64,000 nt of DNA from Streptomyces flaveolus (GTDB lineage Bacteria > Actinomycetota > Actinomycetes > Streptomycetales > Streptomycetaceae): the NCBI RefSeq assembly GCF_014648815.1, contig NZ_BMRV01000006.1, positions 248,001 through 312,000 on the forward strand, given 5' to 3'. Under the pieces are notes generated by a model, which saw only the letters and a program-made list of their open reading frames with translations, was not told the DNA's origin and did no database searches. This document shows, piece by piece, positions 16,837-24,608 of the stretch. Both the position numbers and the translations under genes were made by a program. Numbering within the stretch: the stretch's first letter is position 1; every line of letters begins with the position of its first letter.

Positions 16837-17312
16837 CGCGCGAACAGACCCCCGCCCCGACCGTGGAGGAGCTGGAGGAGCAGGAACGCCGCCTGGTCTT
16901 CCGCCGGTTCACCCACGACGACGCGTGGGCGCTGGGCTCGCTCCTGGTCGAGCTGGCCCGGGAGCGCCGGGCACCCGTGGCCATCGACATCCACCGGGGC
17001 GGCCAGCAGCTCTTCCACGCGGCCCTGCCCGGATCGACCCCCGACAACGACGCCTGGATCGCCCGCAAGCGCCGGGTGGTGGAGCGGTACGGCTCCGCGT
17101 CGTACCTGGTGGGCGCGCGTTTCCGGGCCAAGGGCACGACGTTCGAGGACTCCTCGCGGCTCGACCCGGACACGTACGCGGCGCACGGCGGTTCCTTCCC
17201 GGTCACCGTGGAGGGCGTGGGCGTGATCGGCGCGGTGACGGTGTCGGGGCTGCCACAGGTGGAGGACCACCGGCTGGTGGTGGAGGCGCTGGAGCGGTTC
17301 CTGGGCGAGTAG
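16833..17312 (+). CDS. UPF0303 / heme-degrading domain protein
   Basis: This is a 159-residue cytosolic protein of the UPF0303 (YBR137W / HbpS-like fold) family. The blocks AVAIDI-like PVAIDIHRGGQQLFHAAL and GVGVIGAVTVSGLPQ are typical. It is annotated as heme-degrading in some databases, but this function is not proven for the group. GTG at 16833 overlaps the dehydrogenase stop, so the two form one operon and may act on the same metabolite. Confidence 0.8.
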   Translation: MTREQTPAPTVEELEEQERRLVFRRFTHDDAWALGSLLVELARERRAPVAIDIHRGGQQLFHAALPGSTPDNDAWIARKRRVVERYGSASYLVGARFRAKGTTFEDSSRLDPDTYAAHGGSFPVTVEGVGVIGAVTVSGLPQVEDHRLVVEALERFLGE

Positions 17313-17430
17313 CCCGAAAGGCCGCACCGGACGGCGCGGACGGCCGCCGCCGGGAATCATCGCCGGATCCCTCTGGTTGGCACGCGACGTACGACAGACG
17401 ATCACGTGCCCACCGGAGGGATCGGAACCG

Positions 17431-18303
17431 ATGAACGACGCGACGGCCGCACTGAAGGAATCCGTCGGACGCTACGGGATCTGGAGCCCGCACCTGCGCG
17501 CCGAGGACCCGGAGGGCCGGGGCGAACGCGCCGAGGCGGCCGCCGAGCTGGAGCAGCTCGGGTTCGGCGCCCTGTGGCTGGGCGGCAACAGCTCGGCCCG
17601 GCACGCCGCCCCGCTGATCGAGGCGACCTCGCGGATCGTCGTCGGCACCAGCATCCAGAGCGTCTGGGAGCACGAGGCCTCCGCCGCCGCGGCGGGCTTC
17701 GCCGAGCTGGAGGTGTCCCACCCCGGCCGCTTCGTGCTCGGCCTGGGCGTCAGCCACGGCCCGCGCGTCGAGGGGTACAGCCGCCCGTACTCGAAGATGG
17801 TCGAGTACCTCGACGAGCTGGACAAGGCCGGGATGCGGTCCGGTCACCGGGTGCTGGCCGCGCTCGGCCCGAAGATGCTGGACCTCTCCCGGGACCGGGC
17901 GGCGGGCGCGATCCCGTACCTGGTCACCCCCGAGCACACCGCGCAGGCCCGCGAGAGGCTCGGCGAAGGCCCGCTGCTGGCCCCGGAGTTCAAGGTCGTC
18001 CTCGACTCCGACCCGGCCCGCGCCCGCGCGACGGCCCGCGCCTACCTCGCCATGTACCTGCAGTTCCCGAACTACACCCAGAACTTCCTGCGCCTCGGCT
18101 TCACGGACGCCGACGTCGCGGACGGCGGCAGCGACCGCCTGATCGACGCCCTGTTCGCCTGGGGCGACGACGACACGATCCGCACCCGCATCACGGCCTT
18201 CCTCGACGCGGGCGCCGACCACGTGGCCCTCCAGGTGGTGGAAGCCGACACGACCCCCACCCCGAGGGAAGGCTGGCGCAGGCTCGCCTCACTGCTGGCG
18301 TGA
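17431..18303 (+). CDS. LLM class F420-dependent oxidoreductase
   Basis: This is a luciferase-like TIM-barrel oxidoreductase, likely using coenzyme F420. The 290-residue product shows GFGALWLGG, VGTSIQSVWEH, FVLGLGVSHGP and a late DHVALQV strand. ATG 17431 was chosen over an upstream in-frame start because GGAGGG lies 10-15 bases upstream and the fold begins soon after. The substrate is unknown. A repeat element lies ten bases after its stop. Confidence 0.85.
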   Translation: MNDATAALKESVGRYGIWSPHLRAEDPEGRGERAEAAAELEQLGFGALWLGGNSSARHAAPLIEATSRIVVGTSIQSVWEHEASAAAAGFAELEVSHPGRFVLGLGVSHGPRVEGYSRPYSKMVEYLDELDKAGMRSGHRVLAALGPKMLDLSRDRAAGAIPYLVTPEHTAQARERLGEGPLLAPEFKVVLDSDPARARATARAYLAMYLQFPNYTQNFLRLGFTDADVADGGSDRLIDALFAWGDDDTIRTRITAFLDAGADHVALQVVEADTTPTPREGWRRLASLLA

Positions 18304-18312
18304 GCGCAACCT

Positions 18313-18350
18313 CCTAGGGGCGCGGGGAACTGCGCGACCAGCCACAACGC
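18313..18350 (+). repeat. Streptomyces intergenic repeat, copy 2
   Basis: It contains CCTAGGGGCGCGGGGAACTG and then CGCGACCAGCCACAACGC. It matches copy 1 at 3251-3288 except at about two positions. It lies between two convergent genes and may act as a terminator-like element. Confidence 0.75.
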
Positions 18351-18385
18351 ACCGTGGGCGCCAACGCACCCGCGCCCCCACCCCC

Positions 18386-19243
18386 TTAGGCGTCCTTCAG
18401 CTCCTGCCGCTGCCGCCCGAGCCCCTCGATCTCCAGCTCGACCACATCGCCCGCCCGCAGATACCGCTTCGGCTCCGGCTGCCCCATCGCCACCCCCGCC
18501 GGCGTCCCGGTGTTGATGACATCACCGGGACGCAGCACCATGAACTGACTCACGTACCGCACGACCTCCCCCACCGGGAAGATCTGCTCCGCGGTCGTCC
18601 CGTCCTGCTTCAGGTCCCCGTTCACCCACAGCCGCAGCGACAGCCGCTGCGGGTCGGGCACCTCGTCTGCGGTCACCAGCCACGGACCGAGCGGGTTGAA
18701 CGTCTCGCAGTTCTTGCCCTTGTCCCAGGTCCCGCCCCGCTCGATCTGGAACTCCCGCTCGGACACGTCGTGCGCGACCGCGTACCCCGCGACGCACGCG
18801 AGCCCCTCCTCGGCCGAGTCCAGGTAGCGGGCCGTACGGCCGATCACGACCGCCAGCTCCACCTCCCAGTCGGTCTTGACCGACCCGCGCGGCACGAGCA
18901 CGGTGTCGTCCGGCCCGACGACCGTGTCCGGCGCCTTGAAGAAGACGACCGGCTCGGCGGGCGGCTCGGCCCCGGTCTCGCGGGCGTGGTCGTGGTAGTT
19001 GAGCCCGATGCACACGACCTTGCCGATCCGCCCCACGGGCGGTCCGACGCGCAGCCCCGTGCCGTCCAGGACGGGCAGCTCACCGGCGTCGGCGGCGGCC
19101 CGTACCCGGTCGAGGGCCGCGTCGTCGGCGAGCAGCTCGCCGTCGATGTCCGTCACCACGCCCGACAGGTCCCGCAGGGTCCCGTCGGCGTCGAGCAGCG
19201 CGGGCCGTTCCGACCCCGCCGTACCGACTCGCAGCAACTTCAT
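18386..19243 (-). CDS. Fumarylacetoacetate hydrolase family protein
   Basis: This is a metal-dependent hydrolase or isomerase of the FAH family (catechol meta-cleavage type). The N-terminal cap precedes the core, which shows GLNYHDHARETG, FFKAPDTVVGPDD, DWEVELAVVIG and GDVINTGTPAGV. These include the acidic metal ligands. The product has 285 residues from ATG 19243, with GGGAG eight bases before it. It has no operon partner. Confidence 0.87.
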   Translation of the reverse strand: MKLLRVGTAGSERPALLDADGTLRDLSGVVTDIDGELLADDAALDRVRAAADAGELPVLDGTGLRVGPPVGRIGKVVCIGLNYHDHARETGAEPPAEPVVFFKAPDTVVGPDDTVLVPRGSVKTDWEVELAVVIGRTARYLDSAEEGLACVAGYAVAHDVSEREFQIERGGTWDKGKNCETFNPLGPWLVTADEVPDPQRLSLRLWVNGDLKQDGTTAEQIFPVGEVVRYVSQFMVLRPGDVINTGTPAGVAMGQPEPKRYLRAGDVVELEIEGLGRQRQELKDA

Positions 19244-19404
19244 GATCCCCAACTCCCTCATTCGCGGGCGCCCGCCCGATGAGGTGCGACCTGGTTGCGG
19301 CAGTGCGCAGCCATCGGAGGACTTGTTCGATCGTCCAAGGTCGGCTTCCACTCCGCAATACCCCGTTCACGTACTGGACCGTAGCCACGGTCCGGCGGCC
19401 CGCC

Positions 19405-20124
19405 TCAGCGGTACAAGACGGCCCGTTCGACGGCGCTCCACGTCGTGCTGGTGACGATGTACAGGGCGGCGGCCAGCGGCACGACGGCCACCGTGACGAG
19501 CGTGAAGAAGGACATGAACGGCATGACCTTGGTGATCGCCCCCAGTCCGGGCACCTGCTGCTCCCCGGCCCCGGCGGCGGGCAGCAGCGGCTGGTCGGCC
19601 ATCCGCTGCCGGGTCAGGCGATAGCTGAAGGCGGCGACGCAGGCGACCAGCGCGAACAGCCCCACGTACACGAGCCCGGCGCCGCCGAGCATCCCGCCGT
19701 CCCCGAGCGCGTCGGCCCACCGCCCGCCGAGCGGCGCGGCGAGCAGCTGGTGGGACAGCAGGCCGTTGGCCTCGCCGCCGATCGAGCCGTTGGAGAAGAG
19801 GTGGTAGAGCAGGAAGAACGCGGGCAGCTGGAACAGGCTGGGCAGGCAGCCCGACAGCGGCGACACCTTCTCCTCGGCGTGCAGCTCCAGGACGGCCTTC
19901 TGCAGCTTCTCGGGGTTCTTCGCGTGCTTGCGCCGCAGCTCGGCGATCCTCGGCTGGAGCTCGGTGCGCGCCTTCTGCCCGCGTGCGGCGGCCCGCGACA
20001 GGGGGTGGACGAGGAGTCGTACGAGGGCGGTGAACAGGACGATGGCGGCGGCCGCGGCGGAGGCGCCGAACAGCGGCTGGAGCAGGTCGGCGAGGTGCTC
20101 GACCAGGCTGGCGAAAACGGACAT
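19405..20124 (-). CDS. YidC/Oxa1 family membrane protein insertase (accessory copy)
   Basis: This is a membrane insertase of the Oxa1/Alb3/YidC group, 239 residues. Hydrophobic helices alternate with a cytoplasmic Lys/Arg-rich loop (ELRRKHAKNPEKLQKAVLEL). The family segment GCLPSLFQLPAFFLLYHL is clear. The start MSVFASLVEHLA follows GGAG; upstream in-frame Met codons are less likely. This is not the rnpA-linked main yidC, so it is probably a second copy. A small membrane protein gene lies just upstream in the same direction. Confidence 0.85.
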   Translation of the reverse strand: MSVFASLVEHLADLLQPLFGASAAAAAIVLFTALVRLLVHPLSRAAARGQKARTELQPRIAELRRKHAKNPEKLQKAVLELHAEEKVSPLSGCLPSLFQLPAFFLLYHLFSNGSIGGEANGLLSHQLLAAPLGGRWADALGDGGMLGGAGLVYVGLFALVACVAAFSYRLTRQRMADQPLLPAAGAGEQQVPGLGAITKVMPFMSFFTLVTVAVVPLAAALYIVTSTTWSAVERAVLYR

Positions 20125-20233
20125 GGGTGAGGAGCCCTCCGGGGGTCTCGTCGTGCCGGTGCGATCGGTGATCGGGGTGTGCGGCATGACGACCCGCGCG
20201 GGCGCACGGTCCTTGCGATGGTGAAGGGGTGCC

Positions 20234-20545
20234 CTACGCGGTGGTCGCCGGGAGGGCGTGTCCGGGTGCCCGTGGCCGGCGGCGGCCGGGGGCGTCGGGA
20301 TCGCGTTGGGGCAGGAAGGCCGTACGTCGGTCCCGGTCCCTGATGGCCGTACGCACCCGGGTGGGCGGCACGGCGGGCACGCAGCGCGCGGTGATCAGGG
20401 CGCAGACGGCGAGCGCGGAGCCGGCCGCGGCGGTCGCGGCGAGCGCGACGGTGGCGGAGAGGCTCCCGACGTCGACGAGGGCGACGGGCAGGAGCACGAG
20501 CAGCAGGACGAGGAGGGGACGCGGAACGGCCCGGTCTCGGGTCAT
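20234..20545 (-). CDS. Small membrane protein (DUF6412-like)
   Basis: The function is unknown. The 103-residue product has two hydrophobic helices (about 8-28 and 31-52). A Pro/Arg-rich cytoplasmic tail follows, with RDRDRRTAFLPQRDPDAPGR. It resembles the DUF6412 family found beside YidC-like genes in Streptomyces. It lies 109 bases upstream of the yidC-like gene on the same strand, so a shared role in membrane insertion is possible but unproven. Confidence 0.7.
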   Translation of the reverse strand: MTRDRAVPRPLLVLLLVLLPVALVDVGSLSATVALAATAAAGSALAVCALITARCVPAVPPTRVRTAIRDRDRRTAFLPQRDPDAPGRRRPRAPGHALPATTA

Positions 20546-20636
20546 GAGCGCCTCCTCCCCTCGTACGCGTGTTTGCCCAGTTATACAGGACCCCGTACGG
20601 CACCCGACAGCGTGCGGGCGGGCGCCGGGCCGCCGC

Positions 20637-21200
20637 CTAGGCGGGGTCCGGCCGCGACGGCCGGTCGCCGTCGCTCCGCGGGTCGGTGTCGATCGGCTCG
20701 AGGAGCCGCCGCGGCTGGAGCAGGGCCTTGCTGACGGGGTCCGCCGGGTCCGGGTCGAGTCCGGGCCCCGGCACCATTTCGACGTCCCGGACGGCCACGA
20801 CGGTTCCACAGGCGGGGCATTCGCCGTACGGGCCCAGCTCCGTGCCGCAGTCGGCGTGCCAGAACGATCGCAACGGCTGCCCGCCGAGGTGCTCGCGGCC
20901 CCACAGGCCGAGCGCCCGCAGGGCCGGCCACAGGGCGATGCCGCGGTCGGTGACCACGTACTCGTCCCGGGGCGGCGACTCCTGGTACCGGCGCTTCTCG
21001 AGGATGCCTTCGGCGGTGAGCGTCTGGAGGCGGTTGGCCAGGACGGCGCGCGGGATGCCGAGGTGGACGAGGAAGTCGTTGTAGCGCCGGACGCCGTAGA
21101 GCGCGTCGCGGATCACCAGCAGCGTCCACCGCTCGCCGACGACCTCCAGCGCGCGGGCGATCGCGCATTCCTGCGTCGCGTAGTCCTTGCCCAGTGCCAT
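20637..21200 (-). CDS. HxlR family transcriptional regulator
   Basis: This is a winged-helix regulator with CAIARALEVVGERWTLLVI and a recognition region GIPRAVLANRLQTL. A C-terminal extension carries two Cys pairs (DCGTELGPYGECPACG) that could bind metal. It is divergent from an MFS exporter gene, which it probably represses. ATG 21200 has GGAG six bases upstream; an in-frame ATG at 21242 would add 14 residues. Confidence 0.85.
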   Translation of the reverse strand: MALGKDYATQECAIARALEVVGERWTLLVIRDALYGVRRYNDFLVHLGIPRAVLANRLQTLTAEGILEKRRYQESPPRDEYVVTDRGIALWPALRALGLWGREHLGGQPLRSFWHADCGTELGPYGECPACGTVVAVRDVEMVPGPGLDPDPADPVSKALLQPRRLLEPIDTDPRSDGDRPSRPDPA

Positions 21201-21312
21201 GAACTCCACTGTAGCCACTTTCCGACGAGTGGGTTCATTCATCGAACCAAGGATGTTAGGTTGACCGGCCAGAGGGTCAGTTCAGTAACCGAACCTACTG
21301 AGAGCGGACGAC

Positions 21313-22770
21313 ATGACCGACACAGGCACGGACTCCACCGCAACCGCCCCCACCCCCACCGGCACCGGCACCGGCACCGGCACCGGCACCGGCACCGGCA
21401 CCGGCACCGTAGGCCGGAAGGGCCGCCCCGACCGGCACGCGCCACCACGCCCCGGTCTCACCCTCGGCCTCACCAGCGCCGCGACCGCCGTGGCCCTGAT
21501 GACGTACACCGCGCCGATGGTCACGCTCCCCGAGACGGCCGCCGACCTGCACACCCCGCTGTCCGCCCAGGCCTGGCTGCTGAACGGCACCCCGCTGGGC
21601 CTGGCCGCCCTGCTCCTGGTGGCCGGCTCCCTGGCCGACGACTACGGGCGCCGCCGGATCTTCCTCTCCGGCACCCTGGCCCTCGGCATCACCACCGCCC
21701 TGGGCGCGTTCGCCACCACGACGTGGCTGTTCACCCTGGCCCGCATCGCGCAGGGCGCGGCGAGCGCGGCACTGCTGGCCAGCAGCCTGGGCCTGCTGGT
21801 GCACGCCTTCCCCACCCCGGCCGGACGGCTGCGCGCGACCGGCGTGTGGGGCGCCTTCGTGAGCGGCGGCATCGCGGTGGGCCCCCTGCTGACCGGGGCG
21901 ATCCCGAACTGGCGGCTGTCCTACGGCATTCTCGGCGCCGCCACGCTGCTCGTCGCGGGACTGGGGGCGCGGTTCCTGTCGGAGTCGCGCTCGCCGCGGG
22001 GCGGCCGGCCGGACCTCGCCGGGGCGGTGACGTTCGGACTCGCGCTGGTCGCGCTGGTGGCGGCGGTGACGCTGGGCCGCGACGGCTGGCTGCGGGCACC
22101 GGTGGGTCTGCTGCTGGCGGCGACCGTGCTGCTGGGCGGCCTGTTCGTCCTGCTGGAGCGCCGCGCGGCCACCCCGATGATCGACCTGTCCCTGCTGCGC
22201 CGCGCTCCCTTCCTGGCGTCCTCCGCCGGCGGCCTGTTCACGGGCCTGGCGGTGATCGGACTGTTCAGCTTCCTGCCGGCGCTGCTGCAACAGCGGCTCG
22301 GGCTCTCCCCGATGGACACGGCGTGGCTGTTCCTGCTCTGGTCCGGCCTGTCCTTCGCCGTCGCCCTCCAGGCCCGCCGCATCGCCCACCGCGTGCCGCC
22401 GCGCCACCAACTGACCGTCGGCTTCGCCCTGCACGCGGCCGGCGCCCTGACGATGCTCGGCGCGGTCGGCGCCGGCTCCTGGACCCGCCTGCTGCCGGGC
22501 CTGGTCGTGGCCGGAGTGGGCAGCGGCCTGCTGAACGCCGCGCTGCCGCTGCTCGCCGTGGAGTCGGTACCGGCGGCGCGGGCGGCGATGGGGTCGGGGG
22601 CGCAGCAGACGTTCCGCTACATCGGCTCGTGCGCCGGCGTCGCCCTGACGATCGCGATCGCCACGTCGGCGGGCGACCTGGGGCGGGGCACGGACGTGGC
22701 CCTCTGGGTGTCGGCGGGGCTGGCCGCGGTGGCGGCGGTGCTGGTGGGGGTGCTGCGGGAGCGGGGTTGA
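21313..22770 (+). CDS. MFS drug-efflux type transporter
   Basis: This is a proton-coupled multidrug exporter of the DHA family, 485 residues with about 12-14 membrane helices. Motif A appears as GSLADDYGRRR, and the LNGTPLGLAALLLVAG segment is typical. The N terminus before the first helix contains eight Gly-Thr repeats, encoded by a hexanucleotide array. It is paired with a divergent HxlR regulator gene. The 112-bp gap contains GTTCAGTAACCGAAC, a partial inverted repeat that may be the regulator site. Confidence 0.86.
   Translation: MTDTGTDSTATAPTPTGTGTGTGTGTGTGTGTVGRKGRPDRHAPPRPGLTLGLTSAATAVALMTYTAPMVTLPETAADLHTPLSAQAWLLNGTPLGLAALLLVAGSLADDYGRRRIFLSGTLALGITTALGAFATTTWLFTLARIAQGAASAALLASSLGLLVHAFPTPAGRLRATGVWGAFVSGGIAVGPLLTGAIPNWRLSYGILGAATLLVAGLGARFLSESRSPRGGRPDLAGAVTFGLALVALVAAVTLGRDGWLRAPVGLLLAATVLLGGLFVLLERRAATPMIDLSLLRRAPFLASSAGGLFTGLAVIGLFSFLPALLQQRLGLSPMDTAWLFLLWSGLSFAVALQARRIAHRVPPRHQLTVGFALHAAGALTMLGAVGAGSWTRLLPGLVVAGVGSGLLNAALPLLAVESVPAARAAMGSGAQQTFRYIGSCAGVALTIAIATSAGDLGRGTDVALWVSAGLAAVAAVLVGVLRERG
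21361..21408 (+). repeat. Hexanucleotide array (GGCACC)8 within the MFS gene
   Basis: Eight perfect copies of GGCACC encode eight Gly-Thr pairs in the cytoplasmic N terminus. Changes in copy number would keep the reading frame. Confidence 0.9.
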
Positions 22771-22809
22771 GCGGCGGGGCGCCTCGGCGGGCCTCTGACC
22801 TGCAGCCCC

Positions 22810-22839
22810 CTGACCTTCGTCACCTCGCGGCAGTACGGT
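22810..22839 (+). promoter_or_regulatory. Candidate leaderless promoter of the SEC-C gene
   Basis: A -35 like CTGACC and a -10 like TACGGT are 18 bases apart. The -10 ends seven bases before the ATG at 22847, so transcription would start at or next to the start codon. Confidence 0.5.
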
Positions 22840-22846
22840 GTCACCC

Positions 22847-23863
22847 ATGCGCCCCGACACGCCTGCCGAAAACGTCGACCACGCCGCCGAAGCCGCCCGC
22901 CTGGAGCGGACCGCCGGCCTGTACCCGGAGGACGCCGAGGCCCTCCTGGTCCGCGCCGCGGCCCACCTGGAGCTGTCCGGCGACCGCCCCTCCGCGACCA
23001 AGCTCTACGACCGCCTGCTGTCCTCGCCGGACGGGCTGGAGAACCCCTCCCTGGTCCGCGCCCTCAAGGCGTCGAACCTCTGGGAGTACGGCCACGAGGC
23101 GGAGGCCAGGGCGATCATCGAGGGCGTCCGCACGACGGCCCCGCGCGACCCGGCCGCCTGGGTGATCGTGGCCGAGGCCCTGGAGGCCCACGACGAGCTG
23201 GAGGCGGCCCAGGAGACGTTCACGGAGGGCGCCCGCCTGCTCCTGACGGACGTGGCCGAGCCGCCGTACGCCACGCATCCCCTGCTGTACGGGCGCCACC
23301 GGGTACGGCGCATGCTGGGCGCGCCCCACGACGACTGGGACCGCCTGGCGGACACCCTGCACTCGATGCCGGTGTCCCTGGACGAGCTGCACGACCCGAA
23401 GCGCGTCTGGTCCCTCGGCTCGGACGACCCGGCCGACCTGGAGGCGGAGATCTCCCGCCTGCGCGCCGAGCTGGGCGCGTACCGCGAGGCCCTGTCGCGC
23501 CCCTTCCCGGTGGCCATGCTCCACTGGCCGGCGGACGAACTGACGGAGCTGCTGGAGGCGTACCCGTCCCTGTCCGCGGAGTACCCCTCCTACGAGGAGC
23601 ACCTGACGACGATAGAGGCGGCTCTGCGCGAACTCGCCTCGTCGGGCACCCCGAACCTGGGCGTCGTACGCGGCACCGTCCCGTCGTACGAGGCGTTCGC
23701 GGCCTCGGAGGGCGCGTCCCCGTCCGACGCGACGCTGCTGCCGCAGTACGCGACGACTCTGGCGGCCCGGGGCCGCGCGGTGGCGTGGCCTCCGCAGCGA
23801 GGCGCGGGGTGCTGGTGCGGGTCGGGGCGGGCCTACGGGGAGTGCCACGGCACCGAGGCGTGA
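22847..23863 (+). CDS. TPR-like protein with C-terminal SEC-C zinc motif
   Basis: The cellular role is unknown. Residues about 5-170 are helical and TPR-like (AAHLELSGDRPSATKLYDRL, AWVIVAEALEAHDELEAA). The C terminus has the SEC-C motif CWCGSGRAYGECHG, which binds zinc and is seen on SecA and many stand-alone proteins. The product has 338 residues. The ATG at 22847 fits a leaderless promoter; a GTG nine bases earlier is possible. Confidence 0.8.
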   Translation: MRPDTPAENVDHAAEAARLERTAGLYPEDAEALLVRAAAHLELSGDRPSATKLYDRLLSSPDGLENPSLVRALKASNLWEYGHEAEARAIIEGVRTTAPRDPAAWVIVAEALEAHDELEAAQETFTEGARLLLTDVAEPPYATHPLLYGRHRVRRMLGAPHDDWDRLADTLHSMPVSLDELHDPKRVWSLGSDDPADLEAEISRLRAELGAYREALSRPFPVAMLHWPADELTELLEAYPSLSAEYPSYEEHLTTIEAALRELASSGTPNLGVVRGTVPSYEAFAASEGASPSDATLLPQYATTLAARGRAVAWPPQRGAGCWCGSGRAYGECHGTEA

Positions 23864-23975
23864 CGGGGCGGGGGCGAGCAGCGTTTCGGCGGACCGATGA
23901 GGTTCGCCGTCCGCGGACGTCTACCTGTGCGACCACCTCGCGCGAGGGCGTGAGGGCCTGAGCAAGGAGTCCCCC

Positions 23976-24428
23976 ATGAGCACCGGACAGACCACCGCGG
24001 CCGACGGCTTCTCCTACACCCTGACCCGCGTCCTGGACGCCCCGGTGGCCCGGGTCTGGCAGGCCTGGACCACCCCCGAGCAGTACGCCCCGTGGGCCCA
24101 CGCCGCCCCCGGCTCCGTCGAGATGGACGTACGCCCGGGCGGCGCCTGGAAGGCCACGATGCTCACCCCCGACGGCGACGCGTTCCCACTGACCGGCTCC
24201 TACGTGGAGGTGGCAGAGCCCAGCCGCCTGGTCCTCGGCATGGACGTCCCGGGCCGCGCGGACCAGGTGACGATGACCCTGGAACTCACGGAACAGGACC
24301 CCGCCCGCACGGAGATCGCCCTCAGCCAGACCTGCGACACGGCGGAGGAACGGGACATGGCGGAGCAGGGCAGCGGGATGCTGCTGGACGGGCTGGCGGG
24401 GTATCTGGGGGAGGGGGCGGGGGGCTGA
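23976..24428 (+). CDS. SRPBCC / AHSA1-like domain protein
   Basis: This is a 150-residue START-like (Bet v1 fold) protein of the activator-of-Hsp90-ATPase-like family. It has the typical opening RVLDAPVARVWQAWTTPEQY, a central DVRPGGAWKATM strand and a C-terminal helix GSGMLLDGLAGYL. These proteins bind small hydrophobic ligands; no partner is visible. It has AAGGAG eight bases before the ATG and a 112-bp upstream gap. Confidence 0.83.
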   Translation: MSTGQTTAADGFSYTLTRVLDAPVARVWQAWTTPEQYAPWAHAAPGSVEMDVRPGGAWKATMLTPDGDAFPLTGSYVEVAEPSRLVLGMDVPGRADQVTMTLELTEQDPARTEIALSQTCDTAEERDMAEQGSGMLLDGLAGYLGEGAGG

Positions 24429-24551
24429 GTCTTTGCCCCGTCCCCGTCAGGAGCGGTGCAGCATCGCACCGCCGAGCGCGACGGTCGCGGACTCGAACAC
24501 CGCCGTGGGCGCCGACGGCGGCGAACAACGCCTCCCGCACCGCTCACAGCC

Positions 24552-24580
24552 TTGTCAGTGGCTCCTGTTAGAACTAGGGC
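24552..24580 (+). promoter_or_regulatory. Candidate promoter of the helicase gene
   Basis: A -35 like TTGTCA and a -10 like TAGGGC have 17-base spacing. They lie 10 to 28 bases before the possible GTG starts. TAGAAC overlaps as an alternative -10. Confidence 0.45.
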
Positions 24581-24608
24581 ACATCAACGAGTGACCGAGG
24601 GGGTCTTG

